A stretch of DNA of 64,000 nt from Hyphomicrobium sp. (lineage in GTDB: Bacteria; Pseudomonadota; Alphaproteobacteria; Rhizobiales; Hyphomicrobiaceae), in NCBI RefSeq assembly GCF_003987855.1, contig NZ_RXIZ01000004.1:132220-196219 (forward strand), given 5' to 3'. A program made the translations under genes and the position numbers. The notes under the pieces are model-generated. The model was not told the DNA's origin and searched no databases. It was given only the letters and a program-made list of their open reading frames with translations. Below, one piece after another: positions 28,216 to 40,217 of the stretch; within the stretch, counting starts at the first letter, position 1; each line of letters starts with the position of its first letter.

Positions 28216-29852
28216 TGGACGCGGCATCACCCAGCGCGCAAATGAACCCCGCGCTTCTCGCCCGCATTCGCGGAGCCGTTATGGAGCTGCGCGGTTGGCG
28301 GCGAGCGCTTGTAGCGATTGGCGCCGGCGGCTTGTCGGCCTTGGCATTCGCGCCGATGTTCGCTGCGCCGGTTCTATTCATAACGCTCCCGGTCTTCGTT
28401 TGGCTGCTCGACGGCAGCCCGACATGGCGGCGCGCCTTCAGCGCCGGCTGGCTCTTTGGCTTCGGCTACTTCTTCTGCAATCTCTTCTGGATCGGCGAAG
28501 CCTTCCTCGTCGAAGCCGACAAGTTTGCGTGGCTGCTGCCGTTTGCCATCACCCTCTTGCCAGCGGGGCTTGCCCTCTTCTGGGGCATAGGGGCCGCCGC
28601 CGCGCATGGGCTTTGGACGAACGGCTTCTCGCGCGTTTTTGTATTCGCGATCGTGTTATCGACCGTTGAATGGCTGCGCGGCCATATCCTCACCGGCTTT
28701 CCATGGGATTTGCCGGGCTACGCTTTGACGTATCCGTTGCCATTGATGCAGAGCGCCGCGCTCGTTGGAGCCTACGGCCTCACGGCAATCGCGCTCGTCG
28801 TATTTCCAGCCCCGCTTGTCTTCATTGGCGACACGCCGGGCAGGCCAACGATCCGCAGAATGATCGACGGTATCCTTCTCGCTGCCGCACCGATCAGCCT
28901 CATGTTTGCCTATGGCAACTGGCGGCTCCAGGAACCGCAGGAGTTTGTGCCGGGGGTGAAGCTGCGCATCGTGCAGCCCAGCGTACCTCAGCGCGAAAAG
29001 TGGCTGCCTGAGTTTCAGCGTCGGATCTTTGACGATCACGTCGCCCTGTCGCTGACAAGTCCTTCGGGAGAAAAGGATTCGCTGGCGGGCATCACGCACG
29101 TCATATGGCCGGAAGCGGCAATGCCGTTCTTTCCACTTGAAGCCCCGGTCGCGCTGGACATCCTGGCCAACGTCATCCCCGCAGGCACCACGCTGATCAC
29201 CGGAGCGCTTCGCCACGATCCAGTGCTTGCGCCCGGTGCTCCGCCTACAGAGACGACGCGAACGCTGAACAGCATCCTCGTGCTCGACGAGCACGCTCGG
29301 CCGGTTGCGACGTACGACAAAACGCATCTCGTGCCGTTCGGCGAGTATATGCCCTACGAGAAAACGCTCTCATCCATCGGCATCGAAAAGCTGACGCACG
29401 GTCGGGGCTCGTTCGCCACCGGACCAGAGCCGCGTCCATTGATGCATATTCCCGGTCTGCCCCCCGCGCTTGGCCTCGTTTGCTACGAGGCTCTCTTTCC
29501 CGGCAACGTGGTCCAAGGGCGCGACCGCCCAGGCGTGATTATCAATGTGACCAACGATGGCTGGTTCGGAGAATCCACTGGGCCGTTCCAACATTTCCAT
29601 CAAGCCCGCGTCCGCGCAGTGGAAGAGGGCGTACCGATCGTCAGAGCCGCCAACAACGGCATTTCTGGCGTCGTCGACCCGTTCGGACGGATACTTAAAT
29701 CGCTCGGACTTGACGTCCGTGGCGAGGTGGACAGTCTCTTGCCAAAAGCCATAACACCACCACCCTATTCCCGCTTCGGCGACTGGATGCTGGCCGGAAT
29801 TCTCCTCGCGTTCGGCGCCCTTGCTGCAGTCTTCCGGAAAAACGCACGTTAA
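28212..29852 (+). CDS. lnt: Apolipoprotein N-acyltransferase
   Basis: The 546-aa protein has an N-terminal six-helix membrane region (about 30-230) and a C-terminal nitrilase domain with the catalytic Glu in VIWPEAAMPF, Lys in YDKTHLVPFGEYMPYE and Cys in LGLVCYEALFP. It transfers the third acyl chain to the N-terminal cysteine of lipoproteins such as LemA in this window. It overlaps the corC-like gene by ATGA. Confidence 0.96.
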   Translation: MMDAASPSAQMNPALLARIRGAVMELRGWRRALVAIGAGGLSALAFAPMFAAPVLFITLPVFVWLLDGSPTWRRAFSAGWLFGFGYFFCNLFWIGEAFLVEADKFAWLLPFAITLLPAGLALFWGIGAAAAHGLWTNGFSRVFVFAIVLSTVEWLRGHILTGFPWDLPGYALTYPLPLMQSAALVGAYGLTAIALVVFPAPLVFIGDTPGRPTIRRMIDGILLAAAPISLMFAYGNWRLQEPQEFVPGVKLRIVQPSVPQREKWLPEFQRRIFDDHVALSLTSPSGEKDSLAGITHVIWPEAAMPFFPLEAPVALDILANVIPAGTTLITGALRHDPVLAPGAPPTETTRTLNSILVLDEHARPVATYDKTHLVPFGEYMPYEKTLSSIGIEKLTHGRGSFATGPEPRPLMHIPGLPPALGLVCYEALFPGNVVQGRDRPGVIINVTNDGWFGESTGPFQHFHQARVRAVEEGVPIVRAANNGISGVVDPFGRILKSLGLDVRGEVDSLLPKAITPPPYSRFGDWMLAGILLAFGALAAVFRKNAR

Positions 29853-29963
29853 TCAAAGTCTTGAAGTCAACTTGTCGCGGCGGCTGTCGGACATTGACGC
29901 TTTGCGCGCGCGCACCTAGGAAGTGCAGACGCGTAATCCCTGGAACTGCTGGCTGTACGAGTG

Positions 29964-30428
29964 ATGGTGGACAACATATCGATCGAAGACGAGTCGAGCG
30001 AAGAAGCTCCCAAGGGATCTCGGCGCGCCAATCCCATGGATGTTCACGTCGGCTCCCGCGTCCGCTTACGGCGTATGCTGCTTGGCATGAGCCAGGAAAA
30101 GCTAGGTGAGCACCTGGGGCTGACCTTCCAGCAGGTTCAGAAATACGAAAAGGGCGTCAATCGAATCGGCGCCAGCCGTCTCTTCGATCTCGCCAAGGTA
30201 CTCGGCGTCCCCGTACAATTTTTCTACGATGAAGCCCCGTTGGGCGTGCAAGGCGCCGGCGCAGCGATGCCGGGCTTCGCCGAACAGCCCGACGAGAGCT
30301 ACGTCGTGGATTTCCTCGGCACGCGCGAAGGCCTTGAGCTGAATAAGGCATTCGCCCGCGTAACCGATCCGAAGGTGCGCCGGTCGATCGTCGATCTCGT
30401 CCGCGCCCTGGCCGGGGAAGAAAACTGA
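29964..30428 (+). CDS. XRE-family helix-turn-helix regulator between lnt and metK
   Basis: The protein of about 154 residues has an acidic N-terminus, an HTH_XRE domain (about 28-85; RLRRMLLGMSQEKLGEHLGL, FQQVQKYEKGVNRIGA) and a C-terminal helix containing VRRSIVDLVRALA. This short regulator between lnt and metK is conserved across Hyphomicrobiales. Related proteins resemble those acting on metabolic or symbiotic genes, but no specific target can be stated. A GTG immediately upstream of the ATG is an alternative start. Confidence 0.9.
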   Translation: MVDNISIEDESSEEAPKGSRRANPMDVHVGSRVRLRRMLLGMSQEKLGEHLGLTFQQVQKYEKGVNRIGASRLFDLAKVLGVPVQFFYDEAPLGVQGAGAAMPGFAEQPDESYVVDFLGTREGLELNKAFARVTDPKVRRSIVDLVRALAGEEN

Positions 30429-30640
30429 TCTTTTCAGTTCTGTGACAACGACGGTATTCGTTTGCTTTAGCGGAAGGGTCGCTAGGTCGCGGATCAATTC
30501 CGGTATCTGGGCGCGCCGTCGCTTGACCGAATCCAACAAGATTGCGACAAACCGGCGCTTTTCATCGGGCGCGGTGTCGTCGAACCCGCATAAAAATCAT
30601 CGGCAAACCCGGACCAAGTTTTCCAACATTGGGGGCCAAC

Positions 30641-31846
<1,206 letters not shown>

Positions 31847-31872
31847 TCTCCCTGCCTATTGCAAACCCGTAG

Positions 31873-31900
31873 AACGGTCGCGAAAGCGGCCGTTTTCGTT
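31873..31900 (+). terminator. Rho-independent terminator between metK and trmB
   Basis: A 9-bp stem (AACGGTCGC / GCGGCCGTT, one G-U) capped by a GAAA tetraloop is followed by TTCGTTTT. trmB starts 16 bases later, so some read-through is likely. Confidence 0.8.
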
Positions 31901-31915
31901 TTAAGAAAACGCTTG

Positions 31916-32578
31916 ATGTCTGAGCGGGACCACGAACTGAGATCTTACGGACGCCGCCGTGGCCGCAAGCCGAGCGCGCGGCAGTCCCAGTTGCTGGTCG
32001 AGGATCTTCCTCGCCTCACCTTCGATCCTGCAACGCCGCCTCAAGGCTATAGACAGACCTGGCTTGAGATCGGTTTTGGTGGCGGGGAGCATTTATTATG
32101 GCAGGCCCGGCAAAATCCCGACGTCGCTCTTATCGGCTGCGAACCCTTCGAAGACGGAGTCATCAAAGTCCTGACGGCGGTGACCACCGAGGAATTGAAG
32201 AATATTCGCCTGCACATGGGTGACGCGCGCGAAATCGTTCGTGCGATTGCGCCGGCCAGCATCGACCGCACCTTCATCCTGTTCCCCGATCCGTGGCCGA
32301 AACGCAAACATCGCAAACGACGTCTGGTTAATGCGACCTTGCTTGCGCTGCTCGCCCGTGTAATGCGACCGGGAGCCGAGCTGCGCATCGGGACCGACAG
32401 CGGCGACTATGCCCGCACGATGCTTGAGGCGTTCGCGCTTGAGCCGCGCTTCAGATGGACAGCAGCAAGCCCGGAAGACTGGCGCATCCGGCCGGCGGAC
32501 TGGCCGGAGACCCGCTACGATGCCAAGGCCGTCCGCGAGGGGCGGCCGCGCTATTATTTCCGATTTCTGCGCATCTAG
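31916..32578 (+). CDS. trmB: tRNA (guanine-N7-)-methyltransferase TrmB
   Basis: The 220-aa protein (start ATG 31916, MSERDHELRSYGRRRGRK) has the SAM-binding motif LEIGFGGGEHL and the diagnostic ILFPDPWPKRKHRKRR segment of TrmB. It methylates G46 of the tRNA variable loop. The metK-trmB order is conserved in Hyphomicrobiales. The terminator in between suggests TrmB expression is partly uncoupled from metK. Confidence 0.96.
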   Translation: MSERDHELRSYGRRRGRKPSARQSQLLVEDLPRLTFDPATPPQGYRQTWLEIGFGGGEHLLWQARQNPDVALIGCEPFEDGVIKVLTAVTTEELKNIRLHMGDAREIVRAIAPASIDRTFILFPDPWPKRKHRKRRLVNATLLALLARVMRPGAELRIGTDSGDYARTMLEAFALEPRFRWTAASPEDWRIRPADWPETRYDAKAVREGRPRYYFRFLRI

Positions 32579-32702
32579 CGGGTGCTAAGCCTTGCGTAAG
32601 AGGCGAAACTCGCCTATTTAGCTCTTATTCCAATAACACGACGTACTTGATTGGGTGGACCGAAAGGCCCGCTCCGAACGGACTTTAGGCATAGGAACGC
32701 CA

Positions 32703-33341
32703 TTGCAAGAAACGATCGCCAGCGATCAGGCTTCGTCCGCGAGCGAAAGCGCCGATACCGCGCGCTTCATTCGTGAGACCGGTGTTGCGGCCGACATAGC
32801 CGCCATCGTCGAGCCCGTGCTTGGCGATCTCGGCTTCCGCCTCGTCCGCGTGAAAATTCAAGGCGACGGTCGCGATCGCATCGTGCAGCTGATGGCGGAA
32901 CGTCCCGATGGCTCAATCACAGTCGATGACTGCGAGATCATTTCCAAAGGGATCTCCCCTGTTCTCGACGTTGCCGATCCGATTTCCGGGGCTTACCGCC
33001 TCGAAGTCTCGTCGCCAGGCATCGACCGTCCCCTGGTGCGCCCGAGCGATTTTGAAGATTGGGCAGGCCACGAGGCAAAGATCGAACTGAAAGAGCCGAT
33101 TGACGGCCGCAAGCGTTTCAAAGGCGTGCTTGAAGGCTTCGAAGACGGCGAAGTACGCATCAAAGCCGACACCGGAGAGCATGGCGTGCAGCACCTGGGT
33201 CTGCCCGTTCACCTGATTTCCGATGCCAAACTCGTTCTCACCGACGAGCTTATTCGCGAAGCACTTCAACGCGCCAAAGAGCGCCATTCCACGCGGCCCG
33301 GCGACGGCGCCGAACTCGACGAAGACGATCTGGAGGATTGA
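32703..33341 (+). CDS. rimP: Ribosome maturation factor RimP
   Basis: The N-terminal RimP domain ([49 protein letters not shown]) is followed by the SH3-like C-terminal domain and an acidic tail. The start is set at the TTG at 32703 with AGGAA upstream; a GTG at 32655 would add 16 residues. RimP is needed for 30S subunit assembly. It is the first gene of the nusA-infB operon, and nusA begins 4 bases after its stop. Confidence 0.94.
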   Translation: MQETIASDQASSASESADTARFIRETGVAADIAAIVEPVLGDLGFRLVRVKIQGDGRDRIVQLMAERPDGSITVDDCEIISKGISPVLDVADPISGAYRLEVSSPGIDRPLVRPSDFEDWAGHEAKIELKEPIDGRKRFKGVLEGFEDGEVRIKADTGEHGVQHLGLPVHLISDAKLVLTDELIREALQRAKERHSTRPGDGAELDEDDLED

Positions 33342-33345
33342 CCCC

Positions 33346-34980
33346 ATGGCCATGGCAGGCATCAGTGCCAACCGGCTCGAGCTTCTGCAAATCGCAGATG
33401 CCGTCGCGCGCGAAAAGACGATCGACAAAAAGATCGTGATCGAAGCGATGGAAGACGCGATCCAGAAGGCCGCCAAGTCGCGCTATGGAGCGGAAAATGA
33501 CATCCGCTGCGAAATCGATCCGAAGACCGGCGAAGCCAAGCTGACGCGCGTGCTCGCTGTTGTCGAGGAGGTCGAGAACGACGCAACGCAAATCAACGTC
33601 GAAGACGCCAAGAAGCGCAATCCGGATGCGAACGTCGGCGATATGATCGCCGAGACGTTGCCGCCTCTCGAGTTTGGCCGTGTCGCCGCTCAGAATGCGA
33701 AGCAGGTTATCGTCCAGAAGGTGCGCGAGGCCGAACGCGACCGCCAGTTCTCCGAGTATAAAGACCGCATGGGTGACGTCATCAACGGCACCGTGAAGCG
33801 CGTCGAGTACGGTAACGTCATCGTCGATCTGGGCCGCGCGGAAGGCATCATCCGTCGCGATGAAATGATCCCGCGCGAGAACGTTCGCCTTGGCGATCGC
33901 ATCCGCGCCTATATCTACGAAGTCCGCCGCGAGCAGCGCGGCCCGCAAATCTTCCTGACGCGCGCCCGCCCCGAGTTCATGTCGATGCTCTTCCGCTCGG
34001 AAGTGCCCGAAATCTACGATGGCGTCGTCGAGATCAAGTCGGTCGCCCGCGATCCGGGCAGCCGCGCCAAGATCGCGGTTATTTCTAAGGATTCTTCGAT
34101 CGACCCCGTCGGTGCCTGCGTCGGTATGCGGGGCGCGCGCGTCCAGGCGGTCGTCAACGAACTGCAAGGCGAGAAGGTCGATATCATCCAGTGGAACCCG
34201 GATGCCGCGAGCTTCATCGTCAACGCCCTCGCGCCTGCGGAGGTCACGAAGGTCGTTCTCGACGAAGATTCAAACCGCATTGAAGTGGTCGTTCCGGAAG
34301 CCCAGCTCTCGCTGGCGATCGGCCGCCGCGGCCAGAACGTCCGCCTCGCGTCACAGCTGACCGGCTGGGACATCGACATTCTCACGGAACAAGAAGAGAG
34401 CGAGCGCCGCCAGAAGGAATTCGCCGAGCGCACTCAGCTGCTGATGGATTCGCTCGACGTCGACGAAGTCATTGCGCAGCTTCTCGTTACCGAAGGCTTC
34501 GCGACGATCGAAGAAGTCGCTTACGTCGATCTTGCTGAAATCGCCCACATCGAAGGCTTCGACGAGAACACCGCCGAGCAGATCCAGAGCCGCGCCCGGG
34601 AGTTCCTGGAGCAGCAGGAAGCCGAGCGCGACGCCAAGCGTCGTGAGTTGGGCGTGGCCGACGACATGGCCGAAATCCCCGGCATGACGACGGCGATGAT
34701 GGTCGCTCTCGGTGAGAACGGTGTCAAAACCGTCGAAGACTTCGCCGACTGCGCCACCGACGAGCTTGTCGGCTGGACCGAGCGCAAGAAGGAGAAGGAC
34801 TCCGAGGCCGTCCGTCACAAGGGCTACCTTGACGGTTTCGAGCTGTCGCGCACCGACGTCGAGAACATGATTATGGCCGCCCGCGTTCAGGCGGGCTGGA
34901 TCAAGGCAGAAGATCTCGAAAAGCCTGCAGAGGGTGAACCTGAAGCAGCCGATGCCGATGGCGTCGGCGCCGAAGGCTAA
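33346..34980 (+). CDS. nusA: Transcription termination/antitermination factor NusA
   Basis: The 544-aa protein has the N-terminal RNAP-binding domain ([17 protein letters not shown]), an S1 domain ([20 protein letters not shown]), two KH domains ([15 protein letters not shown] and the [14 protein letters not shown] GxxG loop), and C-terminal helix-hairpin-helix repeats (about 430-525). It modulates pausing and termination by RNA polymerase. The ATG at 33346 follows GGAG in the end of rimP. Confidence 0.97.
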   Translation: MAMAGISANRLELLQIADAVAREKTIDKKIVIEAMEDAIQKAAKSRYGAENDIRCEIDPKTGEAKLTRVLAVVEEVENDATQINVEDAKKRNPDANVGDMIAETLPPLEFGRVAAQNAKQVIVQKVREAERDRQFSEYKDRMGDVINGTVKRVEYGNVIVDLGRAEGIIRRDEMIPRENVRLGDRIRAYIYEVRREQRGPQIFLTRARPEFMSMLFRSEVPEIYDGVVEIKSVARDPGSRAKIAVISKDSSIDPVGACVGMRGARVQAVVNELQGEKVDIIQWNPDAASFIVNALAPAEVTKVVLDEDSNRIEVVVPEAQLSLAIGRRGQNVRLASQLTGWDIDILTEQEESERRQKEFAERTQLLMDSLDVDEVIAQLLVTEGFATIEEVAYVDLAEIAHIEGFDENTAEQIQSRAREFLEQQEAERDAKRRELGVADDMAEIPGMTTAMMVALGENGVKTVEDFADCATDELVGWTERKKEKDSEAVRHKGYLDGFELSRTDVENMIMAARVQAGWIKAEDLEKPAEGEPEAADADGVGAEG

Positions 34981-35013
34981 CGGAAATGTTTGGAAAGGCG
35001 ACCGACGCGCGTG

Positions 35014-35712
35014 ATGGCAAAGCGGCAAGATCAGGCATCGCTGGGGAGCACGGATTCGACATCCGATGCCGCACCCGAGCGCATGTGCGCGGTCACGCGT
35101 GAAAGCGGTGACGCTCGCGATCTGATCCGCTTTGTGCTGTCGCCGGACGGGATCGTCGTTCCGGATCTCGAGCGCAAGCTTCCTGGCCGTGGCGTTTGGG
35201 TTGGTTGCAGCAGAATGCTTGTTGAAAAGGCCATTCGGACGCAGGCCTTCTCAAAAAGCTTAAAGACTAAGGCTGATGCGCCCGCAGACCTTGCAGAACG
35301 CGTCGATAACCTTATCCTTAAGCGGACAACTGGAGCCCTGTCTCTGGCCAACAAGGCTGGGCTTGCAGTGGCTGGTTTCGAAAAGGTTTTCGCCGCTCTC
35401 GAAAAGGGACCGGTGCGTGTCGTTCTCCACGGCGCTGATGCAGCGGCCGACGGGCGATCGAAAATTGATCGAAAATACAAGGCAATTCAAGCCGACCGGG
35501 GCCAACCGGCCGCAATCGTCGATGTTCTGACGATTGCGCAAATGAGCTTGGCCATTGGGCGCGGAAGTGTGGTACATGCTGCGCTCACACCCGGAGGACT
35601 GTCGGATCGGTTTCTGGAGGAAGCGGAGCGTCTTGCGCGCTACCGGCACTCCACTATTGAAGCCGCCCCTGGTGGCGGCGAACGAATTTCTGATTTTCTA
35701 GCTGAAGGCTAA
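35014..35712 (+). CDS. RNA-binding protein with YlxR (DUF448) and L7Ae-like domains
   Basis: The product of about 232 residues joins a YlxR/DUF448 domain (RMCAVTRESGDARDLIRFVLSPDG, LPGRGVWVGCSRMLVEKA) to an L7Ae/YlxQ-like domain (about 100-190; GALSLANKAGLAVAGFEKV). In many Firmicutes these are two adjacent genes, YlxR and YlxQ, in the same nusA-infB operon; the fusion is usual in Alphaproteobacteria. A role in ribosome assembly or RNA binding is inferred from family and context. The start is uncertain among TTG 34990, GTG 35011 and ATG 35014. Confidence 0.9.
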   Translation: MAKRQDQASLGSTDSTSDAAPERMCAVTRESGDARDLIRFVLSPDGIVVPDLERKLPGRGVWVGCSRMLVEKAIRTQAFSKSLKTKADAPADLAERVDNLILKRTTGALSLANKAGLAVAGFEKVFAALEKGPVRVVLHGADAAADGRSKIDRKYKAIQADRGQPAAIVDVLTIAQMSLAIGRGSVVHAALTPGGLSDRFLEEAERLARYRHSTIEAAPGGGERISDFLAEG

Positions 35713-35722
35713 CGGATAACGC

Positions 35723-38545
35723 ATGACGGATTCGAACGACCAGACCGATAAGACCATCCGGGTCGGAGCGCGAAAGCCGCTATCGCTGCAGCGTACGGTC
35801 GAGTCTGGCCACGTGAGGCAGAATTTCAGCCACGGACGGTCCAAGTCCGTCGTCGTCGAGAAGAAGAAGACGCGTAGACTTGGGAACGAAGGCGACGCCC
35901 CACCTGCCGCCGCAACCCCGGTAACGGTCGAGAAGACACCACAGCCCTCTCGCATTCCGCCGCCGCCGCAGAACCAATCCTCAAGCTCGGATCGCTCCGC
36001 CGGTCGCGTTCTCTCCAACGAGGAGCGCGCCGCCCGCGAGCGCGCGCTCGCCGCTGCCCGTGCTGAGGATACGACGCGCACGCCAGAACCTGAGCCTGTG
36101 CGTTTCGAGCCGATCGCACGACCGCCTGAGCCGCAACCGCGCGCCGAGGAAAAATCCCGCGTTGAACAGGCCGCGCCGGCTCCAGCCGCACAAGCAGCGC
36201 CCGCCGCCCAAGCGCCGGCATCAGCAGCAGCCCCGGCGGTCGCTCCGCAGCCAGCTGCCGCGCCTCCACAGTCGCAGCCAGTATCTCGCGATCGCGATCA
36301 TGCGCCTCAACGCGAAGGTCGCCGTGACGGCGGCCGCGAAGGTGGGCGCGAAAGTGGCCATGGGTCGCCCGCACGCGGCGACAGTGGCCGGCCATCGTTC
36401 CAACGCGGCCCGCGCCCGTCCGGCAACACGGCTTTCATGCCGCGCGAAGCTGGACGTCCCCGGGAAATCGAACTTCCTCTTCCCGCCCGTCGCGGAGCGT
36501 CGCCAACTCCCGCTGACTCAACGACCATCGAAAAGCCGAGCCGGCCCGTACGTCCCGCAGTGGCACGTGAGCAGGTCGAGGATGATGACGTCCGCAAGCG
36601 TGGTCCCGGTGGCGTCAAAGTTCCGCGCCCGGCCGTAAAGACCCCCGACGACGGCCGCCAGCGTCAGAAGCTGACGATCACCAACTTCGATCGTGAAGCC
36701 CAAGTTCGCTCGCTTGCTTCGCTGAAGCGCAAGCGCGAGAAGGAAAAGCTGAAGGCCATGGGCATTCAGCAGCCGCGCGAGAAGATTGCGCGCGAGGTCG
36801 TTATTCCTGAGGCCATCACGATTCAGGAACTGTCGAACCGTATGGCCGAGCGCGCCGTCGATCTCATCAAGTACCTGATGCAGCAAGGCGCGATGCATAA
36901 GATCACCGATGTCCTCGATGCGGACACCGCCGAGCTGATCGTCCAGGAATTTGGCCACACCTCGAAACGTGTGTCGGAATCGGACGTCGAAATCGGCTTC
37001 GTCGGCGATAAGGATGCGGACGATTCTGCGCTGGAATCGCGTGCGCCGGTCGTCACGATCATGGGTCACGTCGACCATGGCAAGACATCGTTGCTCGATG
37101 CCATACGTCAGGCGAACGTCGTTTCAGGTGAGGCCGGTGGCATCACGCAGCATATCGGCGCCTATCAGGTGACGGCGAAGGACGGCAGCAAGATCACCTT
37201 CATCGACACGCCAGGCCACGAAGCCTTCACGGCTATGCGTGCGCGCGGCGCCAAGGTGACGGACATTGTCGTGCTCGTTGTCGCGGCCGACGACGGCGTC
37301 ATGCCGCAAACGGTCGAAGCCATCAATCACGCGAAGTCGGCGAATGTGCCGATCATCGTTGCGATCAATAAGATCGACAAGCCGCAAGCCGAACCGAATC
37401 GTGTGCGCACTGAACTCCTCTCGCACGAGATTGTCGTGGAAAGCATGGGCGGTGACACGCTCGAGGTTCCGGTTTCGGCTTTGAAGCACACGAACCTCGA
37501 TAAACTTCTCGAGGCGATCCACCTGCAGGCCGAAATCCTCGACCTCAAGGCCAATCCGGTCCGCACAGCTGAAGGCGTCGTCATCGAAGCCAAACTGGAA
37601 CGGGGCCGTGGTCCGGTGGGCACTGTGCTCGTCCAACGCGGCACGCTGCACGTCGGCGATATCATCGTGGCCGGCATGGCCTGGGGTCGGGTCCGCGCCC
37701 TGCTCGATGATCGCGGAGCCCAAATCCAATCGGCTGGTCCATCAGTTCCCGCCGAAGTCTTGGGCTTTGACTCAGCTCCGGAAGCCGGTGATCAGTTCGC
37801 CGTCGTCGAGAATGAAGCACGCGCTCGCGAGCTGACCGATTATCGCGTCAGGAAGCGTCGCGAGACGCTGGGATCCGCCGGCACGAAGAGCACGCTCGAG
37901 CAGATGATGCAGCAGCTCAAGGATGCGGGCCGCAAGGAATTCCCGCTTGTCGTCAAAGGCGACGTGCAGGGTTCTGTTGAAGCAATCGCCGGCGCCTTGA
38001 AGAAGGTCGGCAACGATGAGGTCGAAGCCCGTCTCGTTCACTCGGGCGTGGGCGGCATCACCGAGTCCGATATCGCTCTTGCAGCCGCTTCGAGAGCTGT
38101 TGTGATCGGGTTCAACGTCCGTGCCAACGCCCAGGCCAAACAGGCCGCGGACGCGCAGGGAGTCGAGATCCGCTATTACAACATCATCTACGATCTCGTG
38201 GATGAAGTGAAAGCGGCGATGTCCGGCCTTCTTGCGCCGACCAAGCGCGAGGTGTTCCTCGGCTATGCATCGATCAAGCAGGTCTTCAACATTTCGAAGG
38301 TCGGCAAGGTCGCCGGTTGCGTCGTCACGGAAGGCAAGGTCGAGCGCGGCGCCAAGGTGCGTCTGCTCCGCGACAACGTCGTGATCCACGAAGGCACGCT
38401 TTCGATCCTCAAGCGCTTCAAGGATGACGTGAAGGAAGTTGTCGCCGGTCAGGAATGCGGTATGTCCTTTGCGAACTATCAGGACATCCGAGAGAACGAC
38501 CAGATCGAATGCTTCCAGGTTGAGACGATCGCTCGTTCGCTCTAA
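35723..38545 (+). CDS. infB: Translation initiation factor IF-2
   Basis: The 940-aa protein has a long disordered N-terminal region rich in Ala, Pro and Arg-Gly (about 60-310), the IF2_N domain ([18 protein letters not shown]), the GTPase domain with G1 [10 protein letters not shown]3 DTPGHEAF and G4 NKIDK, and two C-terminal beta-barrel domains. It delivers fMet-tRNA to the 30S subunit. It is 10 bases after the YlxR-L7Ae gene. A GC hairpin after the stop may attenuate transcription before rbfA. Confidence 0.98.
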   Translation: MTDSNDQTDKTIRVGARKPLSLQRTVESGHVRQNFSHGRSKSVVVEKKKTRRLGNEGDAPPAAATPVTVEKTPQPSRIPPPPQNQSSSSDRSAGRVLSNEERAARERALAAARAEDTTRTPEPEPVRFEPIARPPEPQPRAEEKSRVEQAAPAPAAQAAPAAQAPASAAAPAVAPQPAAAPPQSQPVSRDRDHAPQREGRRDGGREGGRESGHGSPARGDSGRPSFQRGPRPSGNTAFMPREAGRPREIELPLPARRGASPTPADSTTIEKPSRPVRPAVAREQVEDDDVRKRGPGGVKVPRPAVKTPDDGRQRQKLTITNFDREAQVRSLASLKRKREKEKLKAMGIQQPREKIAREVVIPEAITIQELSNRMAERAVDLIKYLMQQGAMHKITDVLDADTAELIVQEFGHTSKRVSESDVEIGFVGDKDADDSALESRAPVVTIMGHVDHGKTSLLDAIRQANVVSGEAGGITQHIGAYQVTAKDGSKITFIDTPGHEAFTAMRARGAKVTDIVVLVVAADDGVMPQTVEAINHAKSANVPIIVAINKIDKPQAEPNRVRTELLSHEIVVESMGGDTLEVPVSALKHTNLDKLLEAIHLQAEILDLKANPVRTAEGVVIEAKLERGRGPVGTVLVQRGTLHVGDIIVAGMAWGRVRALLDDRGAQIQSAGPSVPAEVLGFDSAPEAGDQFAVVENEARARELTDYRVRKRRETLGSAGTKSTLEQMMQQLKDAGRKEFPLVVKGDVQGSVEAIAGALKKVGNDEVEARLVHSGVGGITESDIALAAASRAVVIGFNVRANAQAKQAADAQGVEIRYYNIIYDLVDEVKAAMSGLLAPTKREVFLGYASIKQVFNISKVGKVAGCVVTEGKVERGAKVRLLRDNVVIHEGTLSILKRFKDDVKEVVAGQECGMSFANYQDIRENDQIECFQVETIARSL

Positions 38546-38560
38546 TCCATTTGCACATGG

Positions 38561-38590
38561 CCCTGCGCGACTCTCGCCGCGCAGGGATTT
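38561..38590 (+). terminator. GC-rich hairpin after infB
   Basis: CCCTGCGCG and CGCGCAGGG form a 9-bp stem with an 8-base loop, followed by ATTTCG. The T-run is poor, so it may be a partial terminator or an mRNA 3' stabiliser inside the operon. Confidence 0.55.
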
Positions 38591-38691
38591 CGTTGCGGTG
38601 GGAGTTCCTCCGTCGGCTGAGCCGGCCCCACCCGCAGTAATCAATCGCATGAAAGAGGCCGCGCGCGGTCCCATCCCGCGGCGGAAGAGAA

Positions 38692-39093
38692 ATGGCAAAG
38701 AAACCAGCCCATTCGGGCGTCAAGGGCCCGTCGCAACGCATGTTGCGCGTCGGTGAACTCATTCGGCACAAGCTCTCCGAGATGCTATCGCGTGGCGATG
38801 TGCACGATGATGTGCTTGCATCGCACGTGATCACCATTCCAGAGGTGCGTCTTTCACCGGACCTGAAATTGGCAACTGTCTACGTCATGCCGCTCGGCGG
38901 CAGCGACGTTAAACCGGTCATTGAAGCGCTCACGCGGAACCGGAAATACCTCCGCGCTGAAGTCGCTCACACTCTGAACTTGCGCTACGCACCCGATCTT
39001 CGTTTTCGCGAGGATGAAACGTTCGAAGAGGCAACCCGCATCGACCGGCTGCTCGACAGTGACCGGGTTCGTCAGGATACGCAGAAGAAATAA
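38692..39093 (+). CDS. rbfA: 30S ribosome-binding factor RbfA
   Basis: The 133-aa protein has the KH-like RbfA domain: [19 protein letters not shown], the [13 protein letters not shown] strand and [22 protein letters not shown]. RbfA aids 16S 5' end maturation and cold adaptation. It begins 146 bases after infB and is 5 bases upstream of truB. Confidence 0.95.
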   Translation: MAKKPAHSGVKGPSQRMLRVGELIRHKLSEMLSRGDVHDDVLASHVITIPEVRLSPDLKLATVYVMPLGGSDVKPVIEALTRNRKYLRAEVAHTLNLRYAPDLRFREDETFEEATRIDRLLDSDRVRQDTQKK

Positions 39094-39098
39094 GAGAC

Positions 39099-40022
39099 AT
39101 GGCACGACGCAAAAAAGGCAACGCCGTTCACGGCTGGCTTATTCTCGACAAGCCGATCAACATGACGTCTACGCAAGCCGTAGGCGCGGTGCGGCGTGCA
39201 TTCAACGCGCAAAAAGCCGGCCACTCCGGCACGCTTGATCCTCTCGCAACGGGCATCCTGCCGATCGCCCTCGGCGAAGCCACGAAAACGGTTTCGTTCG
39301 CGGTCGAGGGTGAGAAAGCCTATCGCTTCACGGTTCGTTGGGGCGCTGAAACCGAAACGGATGATACGGAAGGCGCCGTCAGCAAATCGAGCGACAAGCG
39401 TCCTGCCCGCGCCGAGATCGAAGCGCTTCTGCCGCGCTTTCATGGCGAGATCATGCAGGTTCCTCCCGCCTATTCGGCGATCAAAATCGACGGCGCCCGC
39501 GCCTACGATCTCGCCCGCGATGGCGAGACGGTCGTTCTCGAGCCGCGACCCGTCGTGATCGAAAGCCTGAAGCTCGTCGATATGCCCGATGAGGCAACGA
39601 GCGTCTTCGAGGCGCGATGCGGCAAGGGAACGTATGTCCGCGCGATCGCACGCGACCTCGGCCGCCTGATCGGCTGCTATGGCCATGTCATCGCCCTTCG
39701 CCGCACTGAAGTGGGACCATTCGATGAAGCCCGCGCCATCAGCATGGATGCGCTGCTTGCGGCTGCGCAGTCCGACGACCCGGAAGCGATTGCCAAGTTG
39801 CTGCTCCCGGTCGAAGCCGCCCTCGCGGATCTACCGGAACTGCTCGTTTCGCAGAGCGACGCCGCAACGCTTGCTCGCGGACAAACGGTCCTCATTCGCG
39901 GGCGCGACGCCCCGATCCTGACCGGCCCTGCCTATGCGACTTCGAAGGGCCGTCTGATCGCCCTCGGAGAACTGGCGAAGGGGGCTCTGCACCCCACCCG
40001 CGTCTTCAATCTCGGCCCATAG
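39099..40022 (+). CDS. truB: tRNA pseudouridine(55) synthase TruB
   Basis: The 307-aa protein starts MARRKKGNAVHGWLILDKP and has the catalytic-Asp motif HSGTLDPLATGILPIALGEATK, plus the later MQVPPAYSAIKIDGARAY and CGKGTYVRAIARDLG motifs. It makes pseudouridine 55 in tRNA T-loops. Length and operon position are standard. Confidence 0.97.
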   Translation: MARRKKGNAVHGWLILDKPINMTSTQAVGAVRRAFNAQKAGHSGTLDPLATGILPIALGEATKTVSFAVEGEKAYRFTVRWGAETETDDTEGAVSKSSDKRPARAEIEALLPRFHGEIMQVPPAYSAIKIDGARAYDLARDGETVVLEPRPVVIESLKLVDMPDEATSVFEARCGKGTYVRAIARDLGRLIGCYGHVIALRRTEVGPFDEARAISMDALLAAAQSDDPEAIAKLLLPVEAALADLPELLVSQSDAATLARGQTVLIRGRDAPILTGPAYATSKGRLIALGELAKGALHPTRVFNLGP

Positions 40023-40115
40023 CTGGAGCAGCCAACCAACTATATGAATTTAAACGATAATATACGCTCGAAATCTGCCTCGCCTTTGCAGCGGGTTCGT
40101 GTATAAGTAGCGCAC

Positions 40116-40148
40116 CCGCGCGGGCTCGTTCCCGCGCGGCTTTCATTT
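40116..40148 (+). promoter_or_regulatory. Strong hairpin in the rpsO 5' region (terminator or S15 autoregulatory leader)
   Basis: A perfect 9-bp GC stem (CCGCGCGGG / CCCGCGCGG, loop CTCGTT) is followed by CTTTCATTT and lies 70-100 bases before rpsO. It could end truB transcription or form part of the rpsO leader. S15 is known to repress its own mRNA through leader structures in several bacteria, including Alphaproteobacteria. Confidence 0.5.
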
Positions 40149-40217
40149 GCGACCCCGCTGGACGACATCCCGGCTGCGGCCGCGCTATCTCAAACTCCAA
40201 TTCGAAAGGAGCATTCG

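Noticed and set aside
30429-30640. A SAM-sensing riboswitch before metK
   Set aside because: The 212-base leader was compared by eye with SAM-II and SAM/SAH consensus features; no pseudoknot core or conserved loops could be matched.
40086-40107. rpsO promoter TTGCAG/TATAAG
   Set aside because: The spacer is only ten bases, incompatible with a sigma70-type promoter.
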